From Pseudomonadota bacterium (lineage in GTDB: Bacteria > Pseudomonadota > Gammaproteobacteria > Acidiferrobacterales > UBA6901), in contig JAJYEK010000009.1 of assembly GCA_021785795.1 (NCBI GenBank), positions 1 through 57,721 of the forward strand: a stretch of DNA of 57,721 nt. Reading direction: 5' to 3'. The notes beneath the pieces were generated by a model that did no database searches, was not told the origin of the DNA, and worked only from the letters and a program-made list of their open reading frames with translations. The position numbers and the translations under genes are program-made. This document shows positions 19,731 to 27,917 of this stretch, piece by piece (within the stretch, counting starts at the first letter, position 1; the number at the start of each line of letters is the position of its first letter).

Positions 19731-19958
19731 GTGAAAACCCAGCCGTATTTACTCAACCTGGAACCGGGGAATTATTATTTCTGTGCCTGCGGCCGCTCTG
19801 CGAATCTGCCGTACTGCGACGGCTCGCATCAAGGCAGTGCGGTGCAGCCCTATGGGGTCGTTATATCCGAATCGCAGAACATCGCCATCTGCGCCTGTGG
19901 CCGGTCGGCGACGCGACCTTTCTGCGACGGCAGCCATAACGGCGGTACCGGCGATTAA
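19731..19958 (+). CDS. CDGSH iron-sulfur domain protein with two CDGSH motifs
   Basis: 75 residues. Two complete motifs are present: CACGRSANLPYCDGSH and CACGRSATRPFCDGSH. Each gives three Cys and one His to a [2Fe-2S] cluster, so one chain can bind two clusters. The GTG at 19731 follows GAGGAGATC and gives a compact protein; longer frames cover the palindromic operators. Such proteins are implicated in redox sensing or electron transfer, but the partner is unknown. It precedes yceI by 37 bases. Confidence 0.9.
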   Translation: MKTQPYLLNLEPGNYYFCACGRSANLPYCDGSHQGSAVQPYGVVISESQNIAICACGRSATRPFCDGSHNGGTGD

Positions 19959-19995
19959 TTTCACTGTGTGATTCCTGGGACAAAGGAGGTTTGTC

Positions 19996-20640
19996 ATGTC
20001 GCATTACAAGTTCTCTGCAATGCTGAAGGCCGCAACACTCTGTCTGGGCCTTGGAGCGCTGATTGCGCCGGCCGCCGAGGCCGCTGTTTATCACGTCGCG
20101 ACCGGCAGCCCGGCCGGCACCTACCGCGTGGACCCGGACCATTCGCTTGCGTGGTTTACAGTCGGCCATGCAGGCGTGGCACTCGTTGTTGGGCGCTTTG
20201 ACAAGATGTCCGGCACCTATACCGTTGATCCTGCCGATGCAGCCAAGGACCGCGCGAACATCCGCATCGAGGCGTCCAGCCTCGACACCAATCTGGCGGC
20301 GCGGGATCATGATCTGCAGGGACCGGACTTTTTCAATGTCCGGGAATTCCCGACGATTGAATTCCACAGCACCCGCTTTCGGTCCACCGGCGCCAAAACC
20401 GGGCTGCTGTATGGAAAGCTGACCCTGCGCGGGGTCACTCACCCGGTGGTCTTTCATGTGCGGGAGATCGGCGCCGGGCCGGTCACGGCGTTGCCCAAAC
20501 CCTGGGGTGGCTATCTGTCCGGATATGAAGCCACGACCACCATACGGCGCAGCCGCTTCGGCATGAGCGCCTATGCCGGCATGATCGGAGACGTGGTTCA
20601 CCTGCATGTGAACATCGAAGGCGTTCGTAACTCGAAGTAA
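19996..20640 (+). CDS. yceI: YceI-family periplasmic lipid-binding protein
   Basis: 214 residues with a signal peptide ending near AAEAA (residue about 31). The mature part is a YceI lipocalin-like barrel: YRVDPDHSLAWFTVGHAG, FDKMSGTYTVDPADA, DFFNVREFPTIEF, LTLRGVTHPVVFHV and RSRFGMSAY. The family binds isoprenoid-type lipids such as polyprenyl quinones. A near-perfect AAAGGAGG site precedes the ATG, predicting strong translation. It lies between CDGSH and a multi-pass membrane protein, probably one transcription unit under MarR control. Confidence 0.93.
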   Translation: MSHYKFSAMLKAATLCLGLGALIAPAAEAAVYHVATGSPAGTYRVDPDHSLAWFTVGHAGVALVVGRFDKMSGTYTVDPADAAKDRANIRIEASSLDTNLAARDHDLQGPDFFNVREFPTIEFHSTRFRSTGAKTGLLYGKLTLRGVTHPVVFHVREIGAGPVTALPKPWGGYLSGYEATTTIRRSRFGMSAYAGMIGDVVHLHVNIEGVRNSK

Positions 20641-20708
20641 CGGGATGCCGGCGGGCGCTGCCGGGAGACTTGGCGGCGCCTGCCGGCCAATTTCAAGAAG
20701 GAGGTGTG

Positions 20709-21584
20709 ATGCTGGGCCTGTTCCAGTCTGCCTTCGTCCGCACCCTGATCGAACGTGTTCTGCTGCTGCCTGCCGTGGTCACCGCGATATACGGGTTCAG
20801 CCTGCGCCGCCTGACCGGCGCGGCGGTGGACCGGCGCGGGGCCCTATGGGCGGCAGGCTTGCTGGCCGGCTTTTTCGGCGGCTATGCAGTCACTTACCGC
20901 GATTTTTCCTTTCCGCCACGCACCGTTCTATCGTGGTTACCGTTGCTCGCCGTGGGAGCCGCAGTCGTGATTGGGGCAGTCGGTCGTCATCCCGGGAAAT
21001 TCCGGGTCCCGGGAGCGCGCGCGCTCATTGTCGCCGCTTCTACGTACATTCTTCTGCGGCCGGTTCTGCAGCAGGAGCCCGGTTCGGTTGCATGCATGTC
21101 GTGGCTGGGCGCGGCGGCCCTCTGGTTCCTGCTGTGGTCCGGGCTGGCGTTGTCGCGAGAGGACCAGCGGGCCGGAGGCGTGGCGGTGTTCGTGGTCGCC
21201 GCGGGTCTCGCGCTCGTGGCGCCGCTGTCAGGAAGCATTGAAATCGCCCAGTTCAGCGCATCACTTGCGACCGTACTGGCGGTCGGCCTCGTCTTCTCGC
21301 TGTTCCTGGCGCGCACGCGCTGGAATCCGCCGACGGCAGATGTCGCGATACTGATCCTCGGCGCCCTGATGGTGGATCTCCGGTTCTATGCGGACGCACC
21401 TTGGACTGTGATGGCATGGCTGGTTGCCGCGCCGGCGGTCGCCTGCCTTGTCATCGGATGGATGCATCGGCGCAGCAGTAGCCGGGACGAACAGGTCATT
21501 GGCGCGGGTCTGGCAGCGCTGCTGCCGGTTGCCGTGGCGCTGTGGAAGGCGCTGCGCATCTATCATCAGGGCGGAGGTTACTGA
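20709..21584 (+). CDS. Multi-pass membrane protein, unknown function
   Basis: 291 residues with eight or more hydrophobic segments, including VLLLPAVVTAIYGF, ALWAAGLLAGFFGGYAV and ALIVAASTYILL. No family motif is recognised. The ATG at 20709 follows AAGAAGGAGGTG, an excellent site, and is preferred over earlier in-frame starts. It follows yceI by 68 bases in the MarR-linked operon. Confidence 0.72.
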   Translation: MLGLFQSAFVRTLIERVLLLPAVVTAIYGFSLRRLTGAAVDRRGALWAAGLLAGFFGGYAVTYRDFSFPPRTVLSWLPLLAVGAAVVIGAVGRHPGKFRVPGARALIVAASTYILLRPVLQQEPGSVACMSWLGAAALWFLLWSGLALSREDQRAGGVAVFVVAAGLALVAPLSGSIEIAQFSASLATVLAVGLVFSLFLARTRWNPPTADVAILILGALMVDLRFYADAPWTVMAWLVAAPAVACLVIGWMHRRSSSRDEQVIGAGLAALLPVAVALWKALRIYHQGGGY

Positions 21585-21911
21585 TACTGCCCGGGCCAAT
21601 CGAGCCTGGTTCAGCGGAACGAACCTCCGGCGGGATGCGAATGCGTCCCGACCTCGTGCCTTTATCCCCGGTAATTCCGCGGCGGGCTTCCCCAGCCATT
21701 CCTATCGATCCAGGCTCTGTCATGTCGAAATGGCAGGTCTGCCATGACTGCTGCCCCCGAGAAAGCAATATTATCTTGATATATCAATATGATGGGATAT
21801 GGCATGGCAATTGCTTTCGTAGTTAGACGGACCACCCTGCGTCCCGGGCGGCAACGGCAGGCAATAACACCGAATCAATAACACTGAAGTAGGAGCAACG
21901 AGGAGCAATCC
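21585..21911 (+). promoter_or_regulatory. Sigma-54-type promoter region of the DUF3034 gene
   Basis: TGGCATGGCAATTGCT at 21800-21815 matches the -24/-12 consensus TGGCAC-N5-TTGCA/T, with GG and GC separated by exactly 10 bases. Upstream are the palindromes TTGATATATCAA (21776-21787) and ATGGCAGGTCTGCCAT (21730-21745). The second sits about 80-95 bp ahead of the expected start (near 21825), the usual distance of an enhancer-binding-protein site. No gene is seen in this 327-bp stretch. Confidence 0.6.
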
Positions 21912-22769
21912 ATGAAAACCCCAATCAAACTGACTTGCATGGCAGCGATGCTGGCAGCAGGCATTCTGGCGGGAACGGCGCAGGCGGCGGTAACGGAAAT
22001 CGAAGGCTCCGGAGGTGGCGGCATCGTGCCCTGGGCGCTGCTGTCTGGCGACAATCCGAACAGCAATTTTGGTGCGGTAGCATCCTACACTTTTGTGAAC
22101 ACCGGCGCGTTTACCCTGCACAGCATTGGTGCCGCGGCCACGATCATGCATCGGGTGGAGATCTCGGCTGCCAATCTGTACCTTGGTCTGCCCGGAGACC
22201 TGCCTGGTGTCGGCACCAACTATGCCTTGGGTACCAACAACATTCAGGCCAATGTGCTGGGCGTCAAGATCAAGCTGCTCAGCATGACTTCTACACTGCC
22301 GCAGATCGCGGTCGGAATCCAGTACAAGAACAACAACGACAAGGCGCTGGTCGAAAGCCTCGGGGCACAGCATTCGAGCGGCACCGACGGCTATGTGGCA
22401 GTGACCAAGGTATTTCCGGTTGGAGGGATGAATCTGCTGCTGGATGGCACGCTGCGAGAGACCAAGGCCAACTGGATGGGGTTGCTCGGATTCGGCGGTC
22501 CCACCAGCGACAGCTACAAGACCGAATTCGAGGGATCGGCCGGACTGTTTCTCAATCCGCAGACGCTGGTTGGCGTGGAGTATCGGGGCATGCCCAACAA
22601 CCCGCTGGCCAACGGAGCGGTGCAGGAAGACACCAGCATCGGTGATGCCTTCATCGCCTATTTTCCCAACAAGAACCTGAGCTTTGTGCTGGCCGCAGCC
22701 AATCTCGGACAGATCGCGACGCTTACGAATCAGCGGGCGCTTTATGTGCAGGTGCAGGCCGGTTTCTGA
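21912..22769 (+). CDS. DUF3034 family outer-membrane-type protein
   Basis: 285 residues with signal peptide (MKTPIKLTCMAAMLAAGIL...AQA, cleavage near residue 25). The mature start EIEGSGGGGIVPWALLSG is characteristic of the DUF3034 family. Alternating hydrophobic strands, a repeated LGTNNIQANVLGVKIKLL-like pattern and a C-terminal aromatic residue (VQVQAGF) suggest a beta-barrel in the outer membrane. Its role is not known. The gene has its own predicted sigma-54 promoter and precedes the sulfur-transfer module by 264 bases containing a stable hairpin. Confidence 0.78.
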   Translation: MKTPIKLTCMAAMLAAGILAGTAQAAVTEIEGSGGGGIVPWALLSGDNPNSNFGAVASYTFVNTGAFTLHSIGAAATIMHRVEISAANLYLGLPGDLPGVGTNYALGTNNIQANVLGVKIKLLSMTSTLPQIAVGIQYKNNNDKALVESLGAQHSSGTDGYVAVTKVFPVGGMNLLLDGTLRETKANWMGLLGFGGPTSDSYKTEFEGSAGLFLNPQTLVGVEYRGMPNNPLANGAVQEDTSIGDAFIAYFPNKNLSFVLAAANLGQIATLTNQRALYVQVQAGF

Positions 22770-22812
22770 CCGCGGGGTGCGTGCTCGGCCGGGATCCGGT
22801 GCGTTTTGAATT

Positions 22813-22828
22813 CTCGTCCGAAGACGAG
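22813..22828 (+). terminator. Small hairpin after the DUF3034 gene
   Basis: CTCGTC-CGAA-GACGAG forms a six-pair stem closed by a four-base loop 44 bases after the stop codon. No U-tract follows, so it may be a Rho-dependent or processing element rather than an intrinsic terminator. Confidence 0.35.
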
Positions 22829-22903
22829 TATGGTGAAAATAGTGAACTCGGGCGGTTGGCGGACTTCTAATTCATTGCGGCCGGAAGCTCGATAGGCTGG
22901 CTC

Positions 22904-22938
22904 GTCGCCGGAAGTGTCGGGACGGCACTTCCGGCGAC
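22904..22938. other. Perfect 13-bp inverted repeat ahead of dsrE
   Basis: GTCGCCGGAAGTG at 22904-22916 and CACTTCCGGCGAC at 22926-22938 are exact complements with a nine-base loop. The RNA hairpin would be very stable but has no U-tract, and it lies about 95 bases before the DsrE start. It may be a terminator for the DUF3034 transcript, a 5' stabiliser for the sulfur operon, or a protein site. Confidence 0.6.
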
Positions 22939-23033
22939 TGGAACCGTCGGGAATGCCCGTCGCGCTCCCATACCACGCCCGCGGGGCGGTGGCGTTCAGC
23001 GTCTGCCAGCCCCGGTCATCAGGAGGCAAAGCA

Positions 23034-23426
23034 ATGGCAGCAGATAAAATCAGCATCGTCCTGGTCTCCGAGGACCGTGAACATCTTCAGATGGCAGGTA
23101 TGATCGCCTCGGTAGGGGCGGTCAGCGGAAACGAAGTGTCGGTCCTCGTCTCCATGAATGCCCTGAAATACTTTCTCAAGGGCGCCAATGACAAGGCGCC
23201 GTCCTCCGGACAGATGGGCGAGATGCTGGAGCGCAAGAAGGCGCCTTCGTTCAAGACACTCTTCGAGCAGGCGGCAGAGCTCGGTGATGCCCGGGTACAT
23301 CCGTGCTCGATGGCCATGGACATTCTGGGTGTCGAATGGCGCGATCTTGATACGTTTATGAAAGAGCCCATGGGGCTCACGAAATTCCTGGATGACGCCA
23401 AGGGAGGTCAGGTCTGGTCATTCTAG
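23034..23426 (+). CDS. DsrE-family sulfurtransferase-like protein
   Basis: 130 residues. The DsrE/DsrF-like alpha/beta fold is suggested by KISIVLVSEDREHLQMAGMI at the N-terminus and the conserved cysteine block HPCSMAMDILG, the expected persulfide-carrying Cys. Residues 45-75 (FLKGANDK...MLERKKAPSF) form the usual lid. A perfect AGGAGG precedes the ATG at 23034. The neighbouring TusA, SQR-like and DUF1641 genes place it in a cytoplasmic sulfur relay; the direction of transfer is inferred. Confidence 0.88.
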   Translation: MAADKISIVLVSEDREHLQMAGMIASVGAVSGNEVSVLVSMNALKYFLKGANDKAPSSGQMGEMLERKKAPSFKTLFEQAAELGDARVHPCSMAMDILGVEWRDLDTFMKEPMGLTKFLDDAKGGQVWSF

Positions 23427-23449
23427 GGATCAATACTGAGAGGGCTGTA

Positions 23450-23683
23450 ATGATGGCGGAAAAGAAACAGATAGATGCACGCGGCAGTTTTTGTCCCGGC
23501 CCCCTAATGGAACTCATCGCCGGCATGAAGTCGGCCAATGTAGGCGATGAGCTCGAAGTCCTGTCTACCGACAAGGGTTCGGCCGCGGATATTCCGGAGT
23601 GGATCAAGAAGGTCGGGCATGAGCTGCTTGCTACGACCGAGGAGAACGGTGTGTGGCATATTACCGTGCGCAAGGTGAAATGA
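23450..23683 (+). CDS. TusA-family sulfur carrier protein
   Basis: 77 residues. The signature is ARGSFCPGPLMELIAGMK with the C-P-x-P Cys that carries persulfide sulfur. VGDELEVLSTDKGSAADIPEW is the second conserved TusA block. Two adjacent ATG codons (23450 and 23453) are possible starts. It is 23 bases after dsrE. In sulfur oxidisers, paired DsrE and TusA proteins pass sulfane sulfur to an oxidising complex; that complex (hdr-like or dsr) is not in this window. Confidence 0.92.
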   Translation: MMAEKKQIDARGSFCPGPLMELIAGMKSANVGDELEVLSTDKGSAADIPEWIKKVGHELLATTEENGVWHITVRKVK

Positions 23684-23750
23684 TGCGCAGAACAGCCGAT
23701 TAACAAGAATCGTTAATATTGTCAAGAACTTGGAGAACTAGGAGGCTGCC

Positions 23751-24884
23751 ATGAAGATAGTCATTGTAGGCGGGGGCATGGGCGGAACCATTCTGGCGAA
23801 CAATCTCGCGCGGCGTCTGCACCACGAGCTAAAGATCGGCAAGGTCCGCATCACCATGCTGTCTGCATCCGAGAAGCACATGTACCAGCCCGGACTGCTG
23901 TATGTCGCTGTCGGCAGCATGATGCCCGACGAGCTGTACCGCGATCAGGCGAGTCTGCTCGAGCCCGGTATCGGTTTCCACGTGGACCCGGTCGAAAATT
24001 TCATTCTGGACAAGCGCCAGGTCAAGACGAAGAGCGGAGCCGTCCACGATTACGATGTCCTGGTGATTGCCACCGGGTCGCGCCCGGTCATGCAGGGCAT
24101 TCCTGGCCTGGCGGAAAATGCCGAGACTTTCTATACCGAGGAATCGGCGGTGAAGATGCTGAAGCGGCTTCGCGAATTCCAGGGCGGCCGTGTCGTAATC
24201 ACTGTCGGCGTGCCGCACAAGTGCCCGATGGCGCCGCTCGAGATTACTTTCATGCTGCATGACTTCTTCAAGGAGCGCGGTATGCGCGACAAGGTGCAGC
24301 TGCATTACACCTATCCCATCGGCCGAGTCCACAGCCTCGAGAATGTCGCCAAGTGGGCAGCGCCGGAATTCGACCGTCTGGGCATTACCTACGAGACGCT
24401 GTTCAACATGAAGGAGGTCGACGGGAAGAACAAAGTGTTGAAGAGCGAGGAAGGAGGGTCGACCAAGTTCGACCTGCTCGTCGCGATTCCGGCACACAAG
24501 GGCATGGAGGTCGTCGAAAAGAACGGGCTCGGCCAGAACGGCTGGATCCCGACCAACCGCACCCGCCTTAATATGGAAGGGCAGGAAAATGTTTTCGTGC
24601 TGGGCGATACCACAAACCTTCCTATCAGCAAGGCGGGGTCGACGGCACATTTCGAAGCGGAGACCCTGGGCGAGAACATCGCCGCGATGGTCAAGGTCGG
24701 CTCGGCGGTGCGCGACTACGACGGCAAGGTGTTCTGCTTCATCGAAGCAGGAAAGGACCGGGCAACCTACGCGATGTTCAATTACACCACGCCGCCCGAT
24801 CCCAAAGCGCCAACGCGCGCGGTGCACTGGTTCAAGGTCGCCTATAACAAGCTGTACTGGGCTTCGGCCCGCGGACTGTTGTGA
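23751..24884 (+). CDS. FAD-dependent sulfide:quinone oxidoreductase-like protein
   Basis: 377 residues. The N-terminal FAD dinucleotide fold is KIVIVGGGMGGTILANNLA. ATGSRP follows near 107-112 and the second FAD motif FVLGDTTNLP ends with Asp286. Cys158 (PHKCPMAP) corresponds to a redox Cys of SQR, and Cys329 (KVFCFIEAG) is the only other cysteine in the C-terminal part. This suits an SQR-family enzyme oxidising sulfide or a protein persulfide and reducing quinone at the membrane. An AGGAGG site precedes the ATG. It is followed at 12 bases by the DUF1641 gene, a recurring pair in sulfur oxidisers. Confidence 0.85.
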   Translation: MKIVIVGGGMGGTILANNLARRLHHELKIGKVRITMLSASEKHMYQPGLLYVAVGSMMPDELYRDQASLLEPGIGFHVDPVENFILDKRQVKTKSGAVHDYDVLVIATGSRPVMQGIPGLAENAETFYTEESAVKMLKRLREFQGGRVVITVGVPHKCPMAPLEITFMLHDFFKERGMRDKVQLHYTYPIGRVHSLENVAKWAAPEFDRLGITYETLFNMKEVDGKNKVLKSEEGGSTKFDLLVAIPAHKGMEVVEKNGLGQNGWIPTNRTRLNMEGQENVFVLGDTTNLPISKAGSTAHFEAETLGENIAAMVKVGSAVRDYDGKVFCFIEAGKDRATYAMFNYTTPPDPKAPTRAVHWFKVAYNKLYWASARGLL

Positions 24885-24896
24885 TCGGAGATCCCC

Positions 24897-25691
24897 ATGG
24901 AAACGCATGCGGAGAGCATTCTGAACAACGGAGGCGAGCTCGAACGGGTCGCGCAGGCGGCCAAGGACTCGCTTACTGACGACATGGTCGGGCGGCTGGC
25001 GGCAACCGCGACCGGCGCAATGGATCTCGTAGACCGCATCAACCGCACCGGCCTCGCCGACGCGATCCCGGCACTGGCCGCGCTGGTGCAGAATGGAGAC
25101 CTCGAGCGTATTACTCATCTGGCGCGGCTCGTCGGCTCTGCGCAGGATGCCCTGACCGACGACATGGTGGGGCGGTTGTCCCAGACGGTGTCGAACGGGC
25201 TCGACCTGATGGATCAGGTGGCGCGCGCGGGGTTCGAGCGCGCAATTCCGGTGCTTTCGCGCCTCGTGTCCGACGGCGATCTCGAGCGCATCGTTCAGTT
25301 GGCAAGGCTCGTGAGCTCGGCCCAGGATGCCCTGACCGACGACATGGTGGGGCGGCTGTCGGAGACCGTCGGCGAGGGCCTGTCGCTGCTAGACCGCCTC
25401 AATCGGGCGGGCGCCGGCCAGCTGATCGGCGTGCTAGAGCAGATGCACAGCAGCGGGGCGCTCGAGCGCATTGCTGCCATCCTTCCGAGTCTTATGGGGC
25501 GGCTGGAACGTCTGAACGTGATGCTGGAGGCGATCGAGCGGTCGGCCACGGCCTTGGTCGGCGAGGCGCCTGCATCGGGTGGAATCGGCGGAGCGTGGCG
25601 GCTGCTGGGCAATAGCGAGAATCAGGAGGTCATGCGTTTTCTGTTCGGGATCGGCAGGGAGCTGCGCGCGACCTTCGTCCAGAAAAAATAG
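24897..25691 (+). CDS. DUF1641 protein with three 60-residue repeats
   Basis: 264 residues, mostly amphipathic helix. The block (S/A)LTDDMVGRL recurs three times, starting at DNA positions near 24969, 25149 and 25329, exactly 180 bp apart. It alternates with GDLERI blocks (near 25099 and 25279; SGALERI near 25453). DUF1641 proteins are commonly encoded beside SQR-like flavoproteins, and a scaffold or membrane-adapter role is likely, but biochemical function is unknown. The repeat expansion makes this copy longer than single-domain DUF1641 proteins. It is the last gene of the sulfur module. Confidence 0.85.
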   Translation: METHAESILNNGGELERVAQAAKDSLTDDMVGRLAATATGAMDLVDRINRTGLADAIPALAALVQNGDLERITHLARLVGSAQDALTDDMVGRLSQTVSNGLDLMDQVARAGFERAIPVLSRLVSDGDLERIVQLARLVSSAQDALTDDMVGRLSETVGEGLSLLDRLNRAGAGQLIGVLEQMHSSGALERIAAILPSLMGRLERLNVMLEAIERSATALVGEAPASGGIGGAWRLLGNSENQEVMRFLFGIGRELRATFVQKK

Positions 25692-25754
25692 CGCCAAAGT
25701 GGCGCATCCGCCGGGCGCGGGTTCCGGCAGCTGCGCCCGGCGCGCGGAGGGTCC

Positions 25755-26240
25755 ATGCCGTCATTCGACGTGGTCTCGCGGGTGGCGATGCAGGAGGTCC
25801 GCAACGCAGTCGAGCAGACGAACCGCGAAATCGCAAATCGCTTCGACTTCAAGGGGTCGGACGCGCGCGTTGAGCTGGTGGAAGCGCGCCTGACCCTGTT
25901 CGCCGATGATGAATTCAAGCTCAAGCAGCTCAAGGATATCCTCCTGCCGCGGCTGGTGAAGCGCCAGGTTGACCTCGAGTGTCTCGACGAGAGCAGGATC
26001 GAGGTGGCCGCGGGAGGCAAGGTGCGCCAGGAACTTCGGATACGCGAAGGGATTGACGCCGAGCTTGCGCGCCGGATCACAAGGCTTGTCAAAGACTCGC
26101 GTATCAAGGCGCAGGCCGCAATACAGGCCGACCAGGTGCGGGTGACGGGCAAACAGCGCGATGATCTGCAGGCGGTCATCGTGCTGCTTCGTGCCCAGAA
26201 ACTCGGTCTGCCGCTTCAGTTCGTCAATTTCCGGGATTGA
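25755..26240 (+). CDS. yajQ: YajQ-family nucleotide-binding protein
   Basis: 161 residues, the normal length for UPF0234/YajQ. Typical sequence runs from MPSFDVVSRVAMQEVRNA to KQRDDLQAVIVLLR and the C-terminal LPLQFVNFRD. Members bind nucleotides, and one in Xanthomonas is a c-di-GMP receptor. This is suggestive because a diguanylate cyclase follows 265 bases downstream, but a link here is inference. The ATG is preceded by GGAGGGTCC. Confidence 0.95.
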   Translation: MPSFDVVSRVAMQEVRNAVEQTNREIANRFDFKGSDARVELVEARLTLFADDEFKLKQLKDILLPRLVKRQVDLECLDESRIEVAAGGKVRQELRIREGIDAELARRITRLVKDSRIKAQAAIQADQVRVTGKQRDDLQAVIVLLRAQKLGLPLQFVNFRD

Positions 26241-26505
26241 CGTCGTCTTTGCGGCCGATGCGCGGCCCGCGTCGAACGTCGACCGGTAGCCGTTTTCAAG
26301 CCATGCGGTTACCCCAAGCAGTCCATTTCGGTTATTCTTTGTCAAAGATCAGGGGAATGTGCCCAAATCTCCGGGAGCCATGACTGCATCCGTGAACAGG
26401 CTTTTTTCGGCGGAACCACCGTCAGTGTTTCCGCTGCCGCAACCCCTGCCAGGCTTTGCCGGCCAGGGGTCGTCCGGCCCTGAGTCCGGGTGAGGGGTGC
26501 GCTAG

Positions 26506-27657
26506 GTGGCATCGCCGGGTGACAAGGAACTCGCCGAGCTGCAACGCAGCATTTCCCGGTCGCACCGACACCTGGAAGCCCAGGTGCGGCACAACGAACG
26601 CATCTGGGCTGGCTTCCGGCAGATCGAGATCCAGATGATCGGTGCGCAGTCGCTGGGCGAGCTGGTGAACACGCTGGTTGCCCGGATCCCGGAGCTGTTT
26701 CCGACAGTCGACTGCGTCAGTCTGGTGTGCATTGATCCGGAATACGAATTGTCGCGGCTGATGGCCGCCTACCCGAATCGCCAGACCAGTCGCTTTTTCA
26801 TTCCGGTCGACCGCGAATGGCTGGAAAGTCTCGTTTCGGCGCAAGGTAAGCCGCGTCTGGGACCCTGTGACGGACAGTTCCAGGCCCGCATGTTCTCGGG
26901 CTGCAGCGTGCGACTCAGTTCCTGTGCGGTTGCGCCGCTCACGCTGCACGGCACGCTGATCGGCTGCCTTAATCAGGGTAGCCGGGATGCGAACCATTTC
27001 AGTGCCGATGCCGCCACGGACCTGCTTGGGCACCTGGCAGCCGTGACTGCCATGTGCATCGACAATGTCGTCAACCGCGAGCGGCTTAAGCGCGATGGGC
27101 TCACCGATGCGCTCACCGGCGTGGCCAACCGGCGGCTATTTGAGCGGCGGCTGCGCGAGGAGATCAGCCTGAGAGAGCGGCGTGGCAATTCTCTTGCGCT
27201 GCTGCTCGCGGACCTGGACCATTTCAAGGATCTGAACGATCGCTATGGCCACCAGATCGGAGACGATGCCCTGAAGCAGGTTGCGCATGCCCTCAGCCAA
27301 GGACTGCGGGCGAGCGATGTCCTTGCCCGCTACGGAGGAGAAGAATTTGCGCTCCTCCTTCCGGACACAGGCCGTGACAAGGCCCTCGAGATCGCCCAGC
27401 GCCTCCGGGCGCAGGTCGCCGGACTGGCCATTGATGCGCTGCAGGGTGAGGTAACTGCGGTGACCGTGTCGATAGGCGTGGCGTGCTTGGGGCCCGATGG
27501 GGCCCCGGGCCCACAGTCCGCCGATGGCGTTGGAGCATGGCTGTTGCGCCAGGCCGACGATGCGCTTTACCGGGCCAAGGCGGCTGGTCGTAATCAGGCC
27601 GTGGTCGCCGTGCAGCTTGTGCCGGGCGGGCGCCCGCCGGATCCCCGGAAACGCTGA
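26506..27657 (+). CDS. Diguanylate cyclase with N-terminal DUF484/GAF-like sensor
   Basis: 383 residues. Residues about 5-180 resemble a DUF484/GAF sensor (ELQRSISRSHRHLEAQVRHN coiled coil, then LGELVNTLVARIPELFP). The GGDEF domain begins at DGLTDALTGVANRR, has DLDHFKDLNDRYGHQIGD, the active-site ARYGGEEFALLLP, and an RxxD inhibitory site (RASD) five residues ahead. An active, product-inhibited cyclase making c-di-GMP is predicted. No membrane segment is seen, so it is cytosolic. The start is GTG after GAGGGG. A predicted sRNA and a PilZ-like gene lie just downstream. Confidence 0.93.
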   Translation: MASPGDKELAELQRSISRSHRHLEAQVRHNERIWAGFRQIEIQMIGAQSLGELVNTLVARIPELFPTVDCVSLVCIDPEYELSRLMAAYPNRQTSRFFIPVDREWLESLVSAQGKPRLGPCDGQFQARMFSGCSVRLSSCAVAPLTLHGTLIGCLNQGSRDANHFSADAATDLLGHLAAVTAMCIDNVVNRERLKRDGLTDALTGVANRRLFERRLREEISLRERRGNSLALLLADLDHFKDLNDRYGHQIGDDALKQVAHALSQGLRASDVLARYGGEEFALLLPDTGRDKALEIAQRLRAQVAGLAIDALQGEVTAVTVSIGVACLGPDGAPGPQSADGVGAWLLRQADDALYRAKAAGRNQAVVAVQLVPGGRPPDPRKR

Positions 27658-27885
27658 AGGTAAGCGCGGGGCCCGGTGATTTGAGGCGGGCATTCCTGAG
27701 TGTCGCCGGCCCGAGCACCCGGATTCGTTCCAGCGCCGAATGCGGACCGATGCCCTAATTCGACTAGTTTAGGACAAACGCGAAAGGTCCAAATGTATTC
27801 ATTTTTTTGAAAACAGAACAATCACGCAATAGTTTGTTTTTAATAATAAAAATTGTCTTGTTGAAAAAGGCGTGAAGGATCTCTC

Positions 27886-27913
27886 TTGATTTTTCGCAGC
27901 ATCGGGTTATAGT
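27886..27913 (+). promoter_or_regulatory. Promoter of the GGA-rich small RNA
   Basis: TTGATT (27886-27891) and TATAGT (27908-27913) are separated by 16 bases, a good sigma-70-type promoter, with very A+T-rich DNA upstream (about 27780-27880) that could act as an UP element. Expected transcription start is near 27918-27921. I found no complete TGTAAG-N6-CTTACA GacA box. Confidence 0.65.
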
Positions 27914-27917
27914 CTTT

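Noticed and set aside
23829..25118. A 429-codon minus-strand frame opposite the SQR-like gene
   Set aside because: It mirrors the coding strand of a clear flavoprotein and DUF1641 gene and has no motif of its own.
24969..25370. CRISPR-like or satellite repeat because of regular 180-bp spacing
   Set aside because: The repeats are in frame, encode the same peptide and have no spacer structure; they are protein-domain repeats.
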